This document shows positions 55,037-64,000 of a stretch of 64,000 nucleotides of DNA, piece after piece; within the stretch, counting starts at the first letter, position 1, and the number at the start of each line of letters is the position of its first letter. A program made the position numbers and the translations under genes. Origin of the DNA: Porphyra umbilicalis (Eukaryota; Rhodophyta; Bangiophyceae; Bangiales; Bangiaceae). Under the pieces are notes generated by a model. That model made no database searches. It was not told the DNA's origin and saw only the letters and a program-made list of their open reading frames with translations. The stretch covers positions 124,001 to 188,000 of the forward strand of contig KV918867.1 of the NCBI GenBank assembly GCA_002049455.2, given 5' to 3'.

Positions 55037-58000
55037 CTACGACGCATCGTCTGACTCATCGTCGCTTGACGGTGGTGGAGACGCCGACGCGTAGCCGTTG
55101 CCGGGCACAGACGCACGGCGGCGATTTCCCTCGGATGTCGCCAACGGGTCCCCACTGGCCGACCCTCGCCTTAGGTCCGCGGCTGGTGGGACGGGTGCTG
55201 CCGGGTCGCCCGACACAGCATCCACCGGCGCCGCGTGTGGTGACGCGGCCGTTTCGCGCTTGCGCTTACTGCTCGGCCCCCCACCACCAGTTAGGCGCCG
55301 CTTGGGCGGCGTCGCCGCCCCTGGACGCGCGTCCACGTCCATGGGTGTGCCACCCGAATCAGCACCGTGGCCTGACGCAGCGGCGACAGCTGCTGCTGCT
55401 GAGGTTCCCGGTGCGCGGCGGAAGACACGAGGCACGAAGCCAACGCACTTGTCCACATTTGGAAGCCCCTGAAGCAGCTCCTGCACGATCACATGCGCAA
55501 AGCCAAAGTACTCGGGCCCCGACACGTTGACCCGCTGGCGCCACCGCGGCTCGGGCATCCGCTCCCGGATGCCGACCATGACTTGGCCCCACGCGGCGGA
55601 CGGGCTCTCGCCGAGGAAAGTGAACACATCCGGGTCGTCCGAGCAGGACACACGAAACTTGGGCGTCACATCACCATCGTCCACCACCTCACACACATAG
55701 TTGCACTGCGTGTCGGGGTTCACCAGGGACAGGTAGCACCGAAGAGAGCGGTACCCAATTGGGTACAGAGTCCTCTCGGTGTGGAAGCCCGGGCGCTCGT
55801 ACTCAATGACACCTAGGTTTTCCACCGTGAGGACACCGAGCTGCAGCGGCATCCGCGGGCTGCCGTCGCCGTTGCGCTGGACGCGATGGAGTAGCGATTG
55901 CCTGGGCTCGTTGAGCGCACGCGGGGCCTTGCCGAGCAACGCCCCGTTGCCGTGAAGCCCACGACTGCCGATGGAGGGGGCATGGCGGGGAGCGCCCTTG
56001 TCGGGTCGCGCAGTCGGTGGTGCCAACGCATGCGACAAAGAAGCTGCTGCGTGCCGTGAGCGAGCCTCGGCGACGACTCGTTGCTGCGGCGGTTGCTGAT
56101 GATGCTGCTGTTGCTGCCGCACCTGCTGCAAGTACTCCCCGTCCTGTTGCTGCTGCAGAAGCTGCTGCTGCTGCGCCTCCCGGCTCCACTTGTCCATCTG
56201 CCGAACGGGGGCCAACGGGTGCGAGGAAGATGGCCCTGCATGTCGCGAGCGAGCCTCGGCGATGCTCCGTTGTTCCTGCTGCTCCTGTAAATGCTGCTGG
56301 TGTAGCTGCTGCTGCTGCTGCTCTCGAGTCGCCTTGTCCATCCCCAGAGGCACCCGCCGCTCGCTCGCACCCCCGGGCTCCCCCTCCTGCGCAAGAGCCG
56401 ACGGCCCCAGGAGCTGGCGGGGAAGCTGGCGCGTCAAAGGTCGTGGTTGCTGCGATTCACGATGCAGCTGCTGACGACCTTGCTCTGATTGCAGGTGGTC
56501 GCGCTGCTGCTGCTGCTGCTGTTGGTACTGATGCTGCTGGTGCTCCAGACGAGCGCCTCGCGCACCGCGAGACGGCTGCAAAGCAGCCTGTTGCGCCGTC
56601 AAAGAGCCGTGGAAAGACGTATCGGCCGATCCCCGCCCGAAGTTGCCGTCAAAAGGGGGACCGGGCCCAGCCTGGGAGCCTGGCGGCGGTTGACCAAAGG
56701 CTCCGTCAGGTGGGTGCGCTCGGTACTGCGCGCCATCATGGCCATGGTGCGGCGGCGGTAGGGGCGCCTGTATCAGCGGCTGCTGCTGCTGTTGTGCATT
56801 GAACTGCTCCTGCTGCTCCTGCTGCTCCTGATCTTGACGATGTCGCTGCCGCTGCCGTGCACGAGGCTGCGGTTGCCCTGAAAGGGGCACATCACCGCCA
56901 CCATGCGGCGCTGACGAGTCGACACCCCCGTCGACGGGACTGATGAGATTGCCATGCAAGTCCACAACAGACACGTACCCACTGGTCGGAGCGTCAAACG
57001 CGTACTGCCGCTTGTCCCAGTCCGGCAGCACCACTGGGTAGTAGTTGTTCGCCGGTGTCCGCTTGTACGCCTTGAGGGTCTCCAGCAGGCGAGGCGTCAG
57101 CAGATTGAAGTCAAAAACCTCGAAACACGCGACAGGGACTGCCAGAGGCGGGCGTGGGGAAAGACGCTCTTGCCTTGGCGGCGGCCCCTGGTCGTGCGCC
57201 TGTACGTCACCCAGCATCACCGGGGCCGCCGCACTTGACTTCCGGGCCGTCGCCGTCCGCCGGGTGCGCTCCCCGGTGTGAGCGGCGACGCCATGCGGGT
57301 CTCGAGGGAACGGCGGCGCCGCCACGCGTGCAGTACGCACAGCGCCTGCGTGGGAGATGCCAGCGCTGATGCCGTGCGGTGCCATGGACTTGCGCTTGAG
57401 TTTGCGCGAGGCCCGGCGTAGAGCGGCAGCATCCGCCTCAGCCACGTCGGCGACCGGCGCTTGGGGGGGAGCGGGAGGGGCTTCGACGGCCGACACCTTG
57501 GCCGGAATCGAACGGCGCTGGGCAGGTACCCGGGTCGGTGGAGGTGGCGGAGGGCGGTCCGGAATAAGCAGCACCTGGTTGAGCGCTTGTACACGAGAGA
57601 AGATGGCGCGCTCTCGCGGGAAAAAGTTGAGAATGTCCCCCTCCTTGAGGTCCGCCGCCGTCGACGGGGGCGTGGGCATCGAGTACGGCAACGCCGGGTC
57701 GGCCTCCGCAGGCGTATTGGCATAGTAGGCCAGCGCAGAAGTGATGGCCCGGGCCCGCAGTGGCGCGATGCGCATCAATTCGGTGATGTCAAACCCGTGG
57801 CGGGCCACTCCTCGCAGCAAGAGCGCGTCATGGCCGGCTACGTCTTCGACCCACCACGTGGGCATACCATCGCTGGACAATGCGGCAGAGCAGCGGCGGA
57901 GGCGGGCCGAGCCATCAGGCCGCACAAGCGAGGCAATCACCTTGTGCCGCAGCACGTACAGCTCGTGGCTGCGCTCACGCAGCCGCCGCGCCGTCGGCAG

Positions 58001-61000
58001 TACCACGCGGGCGTCCTCCAGCTCTTGCGCCGAGAACTCGCCGAAGTCGCTCTTATACGGGTAGTCGGCGATGAGCGACGCGTGCGTGATGGCCCAGTCC
58101 TCAATGTCCACCACCTGAAGGCACATACGCACGAAGCGCTGCGTGTAGGCCGCCAACGAGTCGGGTCCTTTTCGCCCGAGGCCCGTCAGACGCTGCAGCT
58201 CCACATACGACGGTGCGCCAGCGTCGTCCAGCGGGACGCCCCCCACAATGGAGAAGAACTTGGCAAAGTCGGTGCGCTCTTTCTTCGACCACACCATGTT
58301 GGCTTCCGCCATGCGCTGCTCCCGCCGAGACCGAGCCGCCTCCTTCTCCGCCTCCTTCGCTTGTTTGCGCTCCTCCTTAGCAGCCCGCACTTGCTCTGCA
58401 GCCACTTCAGCCCACAACTTGCGCGCCTCCTTCTTGCGGCGGCGCATGTAGGCCCGAACTAACTTCTTAACACGTACGTTAAGCACGTTGACAGAGGGCC
58501 AGGTCCGGCTCTGCAGCTCCTCAATCGAAATACAGTCCGCCGCTGAGACGGGCGCCCCAGAAAGCGACAAAACAACACCGTTGCCACCCATGGCGGGCTG
58601 CTCCACCTCCATCTTGGCCCCAGGGAGAGGGGGAGTCTTCGGATCAGGCGTCGCCGACATGGGCGCCTTCCCCGAGTCCGGCTTCCCGGCGCTAGCAACA
58701 ACAGGTTTGATGTCAACCGGCAACGGCGATGGGCGCACAACAGCCGCCACAGCCTCACCCGCCAACATCACCGCCGCCGTCGTCGTCGCAGTCGCTGCTG
58801 TCGATGCAGCCGCTGAAGGGTCCTTGTCCTCAGGCGCGGCGGTCTCGACAACCACATTGGTGGGGTCCGCCGCATTGTCGAGCGACGGATCTAGGGTCTC
58901 CTCCATCACCTGTCGCTCGGTAGCATCGTCGCCGTCCTCCACCAGCACATCCGAAACGGGCTCACTCCTGCCCAAAAAGACCAACTCGGGGTCGAGGCGC
59001 AACAGGCGGTGACACCCGTACCCATGCTTGACGGTACCACGCAGGAGGTCCCGGTCGAAGCGGTCCTCCCACCAGGGCCCGATCAGTTGCGAGCCGCTGG
59101 CCCCAATCGTCGGCACCGGCTGGTCGTCTCTCAGACTCCCTTCATGGTACAGCTCGTACAGCTCCCGCAGCATCTGCAACCGGTCCAACATCGTCCCACA
59201 GTTGCGCTCCAGGTACTGCAGGTAGTCGGGCGACTCCAGGACCGGCTCCTGTTCTAGCGCTTCAGCGTCGGTCTCGACCACCTCTCCGAGCAGGTTGCCA
59301 TACATGTCCGTCTCCCCATGCGGTGGGGCCAGCGTGGCTGCCGCAGTCGACGGCTGCGGTGGAGCGGTATGAGCCGCACCCGTCGAAGCGGCTGGCGTGT
59401 TTACTACCGCTCCCGCATCGGCGCCAGGGTCATGCTTAGCAGGCGTCGCCGCCGGAGTGACGCCTTCAATTGCACCGTCCAAGGCAGCGCTGGCAACCGG
59501 TCCTAGCGAATTCGGAGCGGTCGCAAAAGCCGCTTCTGGGGACAGCACCTCCCGGTGCGGAGCCGCCACCTCATTCAAGAAGGGGCACCGCTGCTGCAGG
59601 TCCGCCAAGACGGTCTCCCCACTCTGGGCCACCTTGATCACAGCCCGAAGGATGATTCGCACGTAGCGCGCCGTGTCGTCCACGCTCCGACGGCGGGAGA
59701 TGCAGGCCACCTGGCGGATGGCCGCCCAGCGGCCCCATCCAAACGTCATGATAGCGCGCTGTAATCGGTGACGCTCACTCTTGGTCAGTAGCCGACGGCC
59801 GGCCGGCGCTCCGTCGGGCGAAGGCGGCTCAGCAAAGTCGGCCGCTGTCGGCGCAAACGCCTCATCCTCCGACGGCAGCTCCTCCATTTCAGACGCGCTC
59901 GATTCCTCCTGGCCAGGAGCGTACCGCTGGGTCGGCCGCCGCCGGCGAGGCAGCGGGTCCAGACTCTCCCCACTCTTGCCGTGGATCTGCGGCATGATCT
60001 TCTTCCAAAAGTCAGGGTCGTCGAGCCGGATGGCCTCCTCCCCAGCAGGGACGGCCTCGGCTGCAAAGGAGGCCTTGGAGAAGGCGGATGGCGCTTGCGT
60101 GCCCGTGTTCTCGACAATGCGCTGCGTCCGCCGCTCCAGGATGAGGTCGATGTCCTCGTTGGTGAACGCATCGGCTGCGGAGTCGTCCTCGTTGAAGACA
60201 TCGTAGGCACCCTTTTTGAGCAGCGCGTCGACGTCGTTGCGAGACAGGTCAGTGAAAGTGTTGCCGGTCTTGCCGGCCCCCGAGCCGCCAGTGCTGCGGA
60301 GGCCACCCAGGTTCCCAATGGCGTCACCCTTGCCCATATCCTGTAGCACCGCCTGATCAAGGCCAAGCTTCTTGGACGCCCGGTCAAACATATCTTGCTC
60401 GTAGGTCGCCCGTGTGATGAGGCGAAACACCTTCACGTCCTTCTGCTGGCCAATGCGGTGGCACCGCGCCTGCGCCTGCACGTCGTTTTGCGGGTTCCAA
60501 TCCGAGTCGTAGATGATGACCGTGTCCGCAATAGTCAGGTTGATGCCCTGCCCGCCCGCCCGCGTGCACAGCAGGAAGACAAACTTCTCCGACTCGGGCT
60601 TGGAGAACCGGTCGATGGCCTGCTGCCGCTCATTTCCACGTACCCGCCCGTCAATGCGCTCGTAGCCCCACCGATGGGCAATCAGGTAGTCCTCCAAAAT
60701 GTCCAGTACTCGCACCATCTGCGAGAAGATGAGCACCCGGTGGCCAGCGGCCTTGAGGCGCGGCAACATCTTGTCGACGAACACCAGCTTGCCCGACGCG
60801 TCGACCAGCACCTGCGCCATGAGGTCCTCTGCAGAGGCTGGGGTCGCCACCACCTTGTCCGCTGAGACATCAGCGGCAGCCGCTTTGGCCTCTTTGCTCT
60901 TTTTGTCCGCCTTGACGGCCGCCTCAAGCTCGATGGGCTCGACGCCCTGAATGAGGAAAGGGTGATTGCAGCACTTGCGCAGTTCCATGACAATGTTGCG

Positions 61001-64000
61001 CAGGTTGCCGATGTTGGCCGGCCGTGCGCCCATGTCAAGGAATGAGAAGTTCTTCTCCAACAGAGCCCGGTACCACTTCTTCTGCACGCGCGTCAGCTCG
61101 ACCATTACAATTGTCTCCTCTTTGGGAGGGATACTCTTCTCCACGTCCTCCTTCTTCCGACGCAGCAGGTACGGCCGCAATACTTCCTTGACGGCGTTGA
61201 CCGCGGCGACGTTCATGTTGCCAAAGCGGCTCGCAAAATCGTCCTCAGATGCAAACGCGTCCGGGTCGACAAAGTTGAGCAGCGCCCACACCTCGAGCAG
61301 GTTGTTTTGTAACGGCGTGCCCGTCAGCAGCACTCGATGGTCGCTGCTGAAGGACTTGAGCTCGTCGACCAGGCGGGACGACCGGTTCTTGAGTCGATGA
61401 GCCTCGTCGACGACAATGGCATTCCACTTGATGCGCCGCAGACGGGACGCCTCCTGTAGCACCGTCTCGTAAGTGGTGATGAGCACCTGCCACTTGTACG
61501 GGGGGCCCTGCGAGGGCACCTGTCCGGGCACCACCCACTCGTGCTGGTGGATGACGTTGCGGCTCTCGGAGTTGCCGTGGTAAACAATAGCGTTGAGCTC
61601 CGTCCAGGTATCAATCTCCCGCGCCCAATGGCCGAGCGTCGACAGCGGAGCGAGCACCAAAAACGGACCGCGGATGTTCTGCTCTTCGAACAGGAAGTGC
61701 AGCAGCGAAACGGACTGAATGGTCTTGCCGAGCCCCATCTCGTCCGCTAGGATACAGCCGCGGCGCTGGAACCAGCACGAGACCAGCCAGTTATGGCCTT
61801 CAACCTGATAGGGCCGCAGAACGCCGTCATTCTTGAATGACGGCTGCTCTCGCGGCACAAACGCGTCACGTGATGGACGCGGCAGCGGCTGCACATCGGA
61901 CGCGCTCAGGCGCTTGTTGCGCTGCTGGAACTCAGACACTTTGGCGTCATCTTGCACATCCTCCGCGGCCTCCCACGTGGACTCGCCATAGGAGAGCGCC
62001 GCCCACTTGATGAGGTACTTGCGCTTGCCGGCGCGAGTGCTCTTCTCCGCCAGGATCCGGTCGACCGTGATGAAACCTTCCGGGATGAGCTCGTCGTCCA
62101 CGTCAGCTTCGTCCCGCCGCATAGCCGCGGTCGCCTCTTTGCGGAGGAAGCGCTGAAGCCGGGACTTGCCTTGCGACTGCGCGAGAATGATGGCCTCCAC
62201 GACCCATTCGCAGTGGATGTAGGAGAGACCCTTCCATTTGACCAGGTACTCGCTGACCACATCCTCACCAGCGGCTTCGGCTTCGGCGAGTGCCATACTC
62301 ACGCCCGCCTTGCCGCTGGCCGCCAGGCGCGAGCTTGTGGCCTTCATCGCCGACGGTGATATTGCGTTTGCCGCCCCTGCCACCGCCGGCTCCTTGCCCG
62401 GCCCGTCGGCGTCCGCCACCTTAGCATTGCCATCTGCGAGAGCGGCAGGGCCCGCCACGGCCTTGTCGCCAGCGATGGCCGTGGCCTCACCGTCCGCGGC
62501 GGCACCTGCAGCCTCGTTCTCAGCAGCGGCGCCCGAAGCATTCTCCCCAGCCACGGCGGCGGCAGCAGTCAGTTGAGCGACGCGCCGGGCCAAGATCTTT
62601 TCCATCACCGGCACGGGCTCCTCATCATCGCTGGCACCGGACGCGGCGCCACTGCCACCCGCTTGCGCCCCCGCCGCATTATCCTCGTCGCCAAAAATGT
62701 CACCAAGGTCAGCGCCAAGCGACTCGCGTGCGCCACCGTCTTCGCTGAGTGACGACAGCCGGGACTTGCGCGTGCGCTGCGACACCCGCGACGGCGCTGG
62801 GGGCGTCGAGCGGCTGCCCCGCCCGCGACCGCGGCCGCGGGCGCTAGCGGTTCCGCCTCTACCACGGGAGCGCCCCCGTACAGATGCAGAACCGCGGCGC
62901 CGTGTGGACGGCGGTTCATCCTCCTCATCGTCGTCCTCTCCGTCACCGGCCGAGTCGACCAAGCTCGCCGCTCGGCGACGGGTCGCCGCAGGCGTAGCTT
63001 TGGACGCCGCGGCGCGCCGCTTGGTCGCAGTCGACGCCCGCGAACGGCGAGACGGCGATGGGGACACGGCGAGTGTCTCTGCCTCCGACTCGGATTCCGA
63101 TGACTCCTCCGTGTCGACGAGCGAAGATGGCACCGTCGAGGCGGCCGCGTCACTGATGGCGGGCGACGGGCGGCGGCGCAACTCGAGCCCGTGCTTGCGA
63201 ATGTCTTCGCTCGCATCCCGCCGCACGCTCGGAGTCCGCCGCGTCGCTGGTGGCCGTGGCGGCCTCCCTCCACGGCCCACCGCGGTCAGGCCAGCGGGCT
63301 CCTCCTCGTCATCGCTGTCCCCACCCTCCACCACAGGAACGTGAGGTGTGCCAGACCCCTCTGCCGCACTCTCACTCCCAGTGTCGCCGCCGCCGCCCGC
63401 GCGCTTAGCTCGTGCCGCGCGGGAGCGGCGGGTGCGACTGACAGGACGCGGAGCATCGCTGCCGTCGCCACTGTTGTCACCGCCGACACCTTTGCCCTGA
63501 GCCGCGCTCGGTGCATGTCGCGCGCGGGACCGGGCGGCGGAGGCGGCGGCACGGGTGACTGTTGGCGGGCGCCGGGCGGGGAGCGGCTCATCACTACCAT
63601 CACCATCGTCCAGGTCCTCGCTGTCGACCTCGTCATCTGCAGCACTAGCCAGCCCAGCTGTCGCCACGTCCGAGCCGACCTGGTCCGCATCGTTCGCATC
63701 CTCCACATCCTCCGCGTCGTCCGCATCCTCCGCGTCGTCCGCATCCTCCGCGTCGTCCGCATCCTCCGCGTCGTCTGCATCCTCCATGTCCTCCCCATTG
63801 TCGCCGCCTGACTCGTCGTCCCCATCAGCCAGCTCCCTCATCGCCGCCGGAGGGACCTCTCCGGGTGAGGACGAGCCGCCCAGGCCGCTGTCGTCTTCGG
63901 TACCGCTGTGCTCGGCTGCAGCTAAGGCGGCGAGGCGGCTGCGTTTGGCCGGCGGCAAAACGTCATCCTCATCCTCATCGGTATCGTTGAGGCCGGCGGC
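55037..64000 (-). CDS. CHD-type chromatin remodelling ATPase (CHD7/8/9-like) with FYR domain, 5' partial
   Basis: One open frame of about 2,985 codons that stays open to the window edge, so the start lies outside. Order from the N-terminus: acidic Asp/Glu/Ala repeats (63690-63790); long disordered Ser/Arg/Ala part; two chromodomains (about 62140-62265, EYLVKWKGLSYIHCEWV; about 61955-62060, YLIKWAALSYGESTWE); SNF2 ATPase with ADEMGLGKT (about 61730), VVDEAHRLKN (about 61400) and C-terminal helicase motifs (LLCTRAGGQGINLT, ARCHRIGQQKDVKVF, about 60445-60580). Then come the CHD7-group blocks LLKKGAYDVFNEDD, LILERRTQRIV and LDDPDFWKK (59990-60220), a SANT-like segment (59650-59790), Gln-rich tracts (56100-56870), and an FYRN/FYRC module (55466-55852). 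The product would slide nucleosomes in the nucleus. All catalytic motifs look intact. The FYR module is the odd part. Confidence 0.95.
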   Translation of the reverse strand, partial: AAGLNDTDEDEDDVLPPAKRSRLAALAAAEHSGTEDDSGLGGSSSPGEVPPAAMRELADGDDESGGDNGEDMEDADDAEDADDAEDADDAEDADDAEDVEDANDADQVGSDVATAGLASAADDEVDSEDLDDGDGSDEPLPARRPPTVTRAAASAARSRARHAPSAAQGKGVGGDNSGDGSDAPRPVSRTRRSRAARAKRAGGGGDTGSESAAEGSGTPHVPVVEGGDSDDEEEPAGLTAVGRGGRPPRPPATRRTPSVRRDASEDIRKHGLELRRRPSPAISDAAASTVPSSLVDTEESSESESEAETLAVSPSPSRRSRASTATKRRAAASKATPAATRRRAASLVDSAGDGEDDDEEDEPPSTRRRGSASVRGRSRGRGGTASARGRGRGRGSRSTPPAPSRVSQRTRKSRLSSLSEDGGARESLGADLGDIFGDEDNAAGAQAGGSGAASGASDDEEPVPVMEKILARRVAQLTAAAAVAGENASGAAAENEAAGAAADGEATAIAGDKAVAGPAALADGNAKVADADGPGKEPAVAGAANAISPSAMKATSSRLAASGKAGVSMALAEAEAAGEDVVSEYLVKWKGLSYIHCEWVVEAIILAQSQGKSRLQRFLRKEATAAMRRDEADVDDELIPEGFITVDRILAEKSTRAGKRKYLIKWAALSYGESTWEAAEDVQDDAKVSEFQQRNKRLSASDVQPLPRPSRDAFVPREQPSFKNDGVLRPYQVEGHNWLVSCWFQRRGCILADEMGLGKTIQSVSLLHFLFEEQNIRGPFLVLAPLSTLGHWAREIDTWTELNAIVYHGNSESRNVIHQHEWVVPGQVPSQGPPYKWQVLITTYETVLQEASRLRRIKWNAIVVDEAHRLKNRSSRLVDELKSFSSDHRVLLTGTPLQNNLLEVWALLNFVDPDAFASEDDFASRFGNMNVAAVNAVKEVLRPYLLRRKKEDVEKSIPPKEETIVMVELTRVQKKWYRALLEKNFSFLDMGARPANIGNLRNIVMELRKCCNHPFLIQGVEPIELEAAVKADKKSKEAKAAAADVSADKVVATPASAEDLMAQVLVDASGKLVFVDKMLPRLKAAGHRVLIFSQMVRVLDILEDYLIAHRWGYERIDGRVRGNERQQAIDRFSKPESEKFVFLLCTRAGGQGINLTIADTVIIYDSDWNPQNDVQAQARCHRIGQQKDVKVFRLITRATYEQDMFDRASKKLGLDQAVLQDMGKGDAIGNLGGLRSTGGSGAGKTGNTFTDLSRNDVDALLKKGAYDVFNEDDSAADAFTNEDIDLILERRTQRIVENTGTQAPSAFSKASFAAEAVPAGEEAIRLDDPDFWKKIMPQIHGKSGESLDPLPRRRRPTQRYAPGQEESSASEMEELPSEDEAFAPTAADFAEPPSPDGAPAGRRLLTKSERHRLQRAIMTFGWGRWAAIRQVACISRRRSVDDTARYVRIILRAVIKVAQSGETVLADLQQRCPFLNEVAAPHREVLSPEAAFATAPNSLGPVASAALDGAIEGVTPAATPAKHDPGADAGAVVNTPAASTGAAHTAPPQPSTAAATLAPPHGETDMYGNLLGEVVETDAEALEQEPVLESPDYLQYLERNCGTMLDRLQMLRELYELYHEGSLRDDQPVPTIGASGSQLIGPWWEDRFDRDLLRGTVKHGYGCHRLLRLDPELVFLGRSEPVSDVLVEDGDDATERQVMEETLDPSLDNAADPTNVVVETAAPEDKDPSAAASTAATATTTAAVMLAGEAVAAVVRPSPLPVDIKPVVASAGKPDSGKAPMSATPDPKTPPLPGAKMEVEQPAMGGNGVVLSLSGAPVSAADCISIEELQSRTWPSVNVLNVRVKKLVRAYMRRRKKEARKLWAEVAAEQVRAAKEERKQAKEAEKEAARSRREQRMAEANMVWSKKERTDFAKFFSIVGGVPLDDAGAPSYVELQRLTGLGRKGPDSLAAYTQRFVRMCLQVVDIEDWAITHASLIADYPYKSDFGEFSAQELEDARVVLPTARRLRERSHELYVLRHKVIASLVRPDGSARLRRCSAALSSDGMPTWWVEDVAGHDALLLRGVARHGFDITELMRIAPLRARAITSALAYYANTPAEADPALPYSMPTPPSTAADLKEGDILNFFPRERAIFSRVQALNQVLLIPDRPPPPPPTRVPAQRRSIPAKVSAVEAPPAPPQAPVADVAEADAAALRRASRKLKRKSMAPHGISAGISHAGAVRTARVAAPPFPRDPHGVAAHTGERTRRTATARKSSAAAPVMLGDVQAHDQGPPPRQERLSPRPPLAVPVACFEVFDFNLLTPRLLETLKAYKRTPANNYYPVVLPDWDKRQYAFDAPTSGYVSVVDLHGNLISPVDGGVDSSAPHGGGDVPLSGQPQPRARQRQRHRQDQEQQEQQEQFNAQQQQQPLIQAPLPPPHHGHDGAQYRAHPPDGAFGQPPPGSQAGPGPPFDGNFGRGSADTSFHGSLTAQQAALQPSRGARGARLEHQQHQYQQQQQQQRDHLQSEQGRQQLHRESQQPRPLTRQLPRQLLGPSALAQEGEPGGASERRVPLGMDKATREQQQQQLHQQHLQEQQEQRSIAEARSRHAGPSSSHPLAPVRQMDKWSREAQQQQLLQQQQDGEYLQQVRQQQQHHQQPPQQRVVAEARSRHAAASLSHALAPPTARPDKGAPRHAPSIGSRGLHGNGALLGKAPRALNEPRQSLLHRVQRNGDGSPRMPLQLGVLTVENLGVIEYERPGFHTERTLYPIGYRSLRCYLSLVNPDTQCNYVCEVVDDGDVTPKFRVSCSDDPDVFTFLGESPSAAWGQVMVGIRERMPEPRWRQRVNVSGPEYFGFAHVIVQELLQGLPNVDKCVGFVPRVFRRAPGTSAAAAVAAASGHGADSGGTPMDVDARPGAATPPKRRLTGGGGPSSKRKRETAASPHAAPVDAVSGDPAAPVPPAADLRRGSASGDPLATSEGNRRRASVPGNGYASASPPPSSDDESDDAS
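56100..56870 (-). repeat. CAG/CTG-rich polyglutamine-coding tracts in the CHD gene
   Basis: Repeated CTG/TTG triplets on the plus strand encode several Gln-rich stretches with interspersed Glu, His and Leu. They lie between the CHD core and the FYR module and are probably disordered linker. Confidence 0.9.
63690..63792 (-). repeat. 18-bp tandem repeat coding acidic residues in the CHD gene
   Basis: About five copies of an 18-base unit (CGCGTCGTCCGCATCCTC on the plus strand) encode repeated Glu-Asp-Ala-Asp-Asp-Ala. This kind of array is prone to length change. Confidence 0.9.

Noticed and set aside
1-64000. tRNA, rRNA genes and CRISPR arrays
   Set aside because: I looked for tRNA T-loop words (GTTCGA) in cloverleaf context and for spaced identical repeats, and found none convincing. 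The tRNA-like words seen were retrotransposon primer sites.

Overview
This is a nuclear eukaryotic window. It holds a CHD-type chromatin remodeller, an LLPH/DUF2423-type nuclear protein, a secreted copper-oxygenase-like protein, and many eukaryotic transposons (Copia and another LTR family, PIF/Harbinger, pogo/Tigger-like, several MITEs). The host genes I can read are intron-poor: about 8.9 kb of CHD gene is one open frame. They are strongly G/C-biased, while the transposons are closer to even composition. This fits a GC-rich, intron-poor alga. My best guess is a bangiophyte red alga of the Porphyra/Pyropia kind, but that is an inference from composition and gene style only.

Layout. 1-2.0 kb: the 5' end (minus strand) of an LTR retrotransposon with LTR, primer-binding site and frameshifted gag. 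2.5-3.8 kb: two MITEs. 4.5-5.9 kb: an unclassified 1.4-kb element with long inverted ends. 8.4-16.5 kb: an extreme GC block with G/C homopolymers and GCC/GGC repeats. Up to three host genes may lie there, with reading frames that jump at homopolymers. 16.6-18.8 kb: an LPMO-like gene whose 3' end is duplicated in inverted orientation. 20-24.5 kb: transposase fragments, a SAP motif and small palindromic elements. 25.28-30.41 kb: a complete-ended PIF/Harbinger element with an intact Myb-like ORF1 but a broken transposase. 33.7-34.4 and 44.6-45.25 kb: two arrays of the same 12-bp minisatellite. 36.3-44.2 kb: a nest in which a pogo-like transposase gene is split by a solo LTR and by a 5-kb Copia element, with a second copy of the same LTR at its edge. 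47.15-48.87 kb: two head-to-head MITEs forming a large foldback, one of them holding a solo LTR. 49.6-53.1 kb: a second pogo-like element with both ends. 53.9-64 kb: two convergent host genes, the LLPH-like protein and a CHD remodeller that runs off the window edge.

In effect the window is two gene islands (about 8-19 kb and 54-64 kb) separated by roughly 35 kb of nested and decayed transposons. Several insertions are dated relative to each other by target-site duplications readable in the sequence. The most unusual host feature is a CHD remodeller (closest in layout to the CHD7/8/9-Kismet group) that carries a C-terminal FYRN/FYRC module. The most unusual transposon feature is a Copia copy with an in-frame triplication of part of its reverse transcriptase and no protease or integrase.
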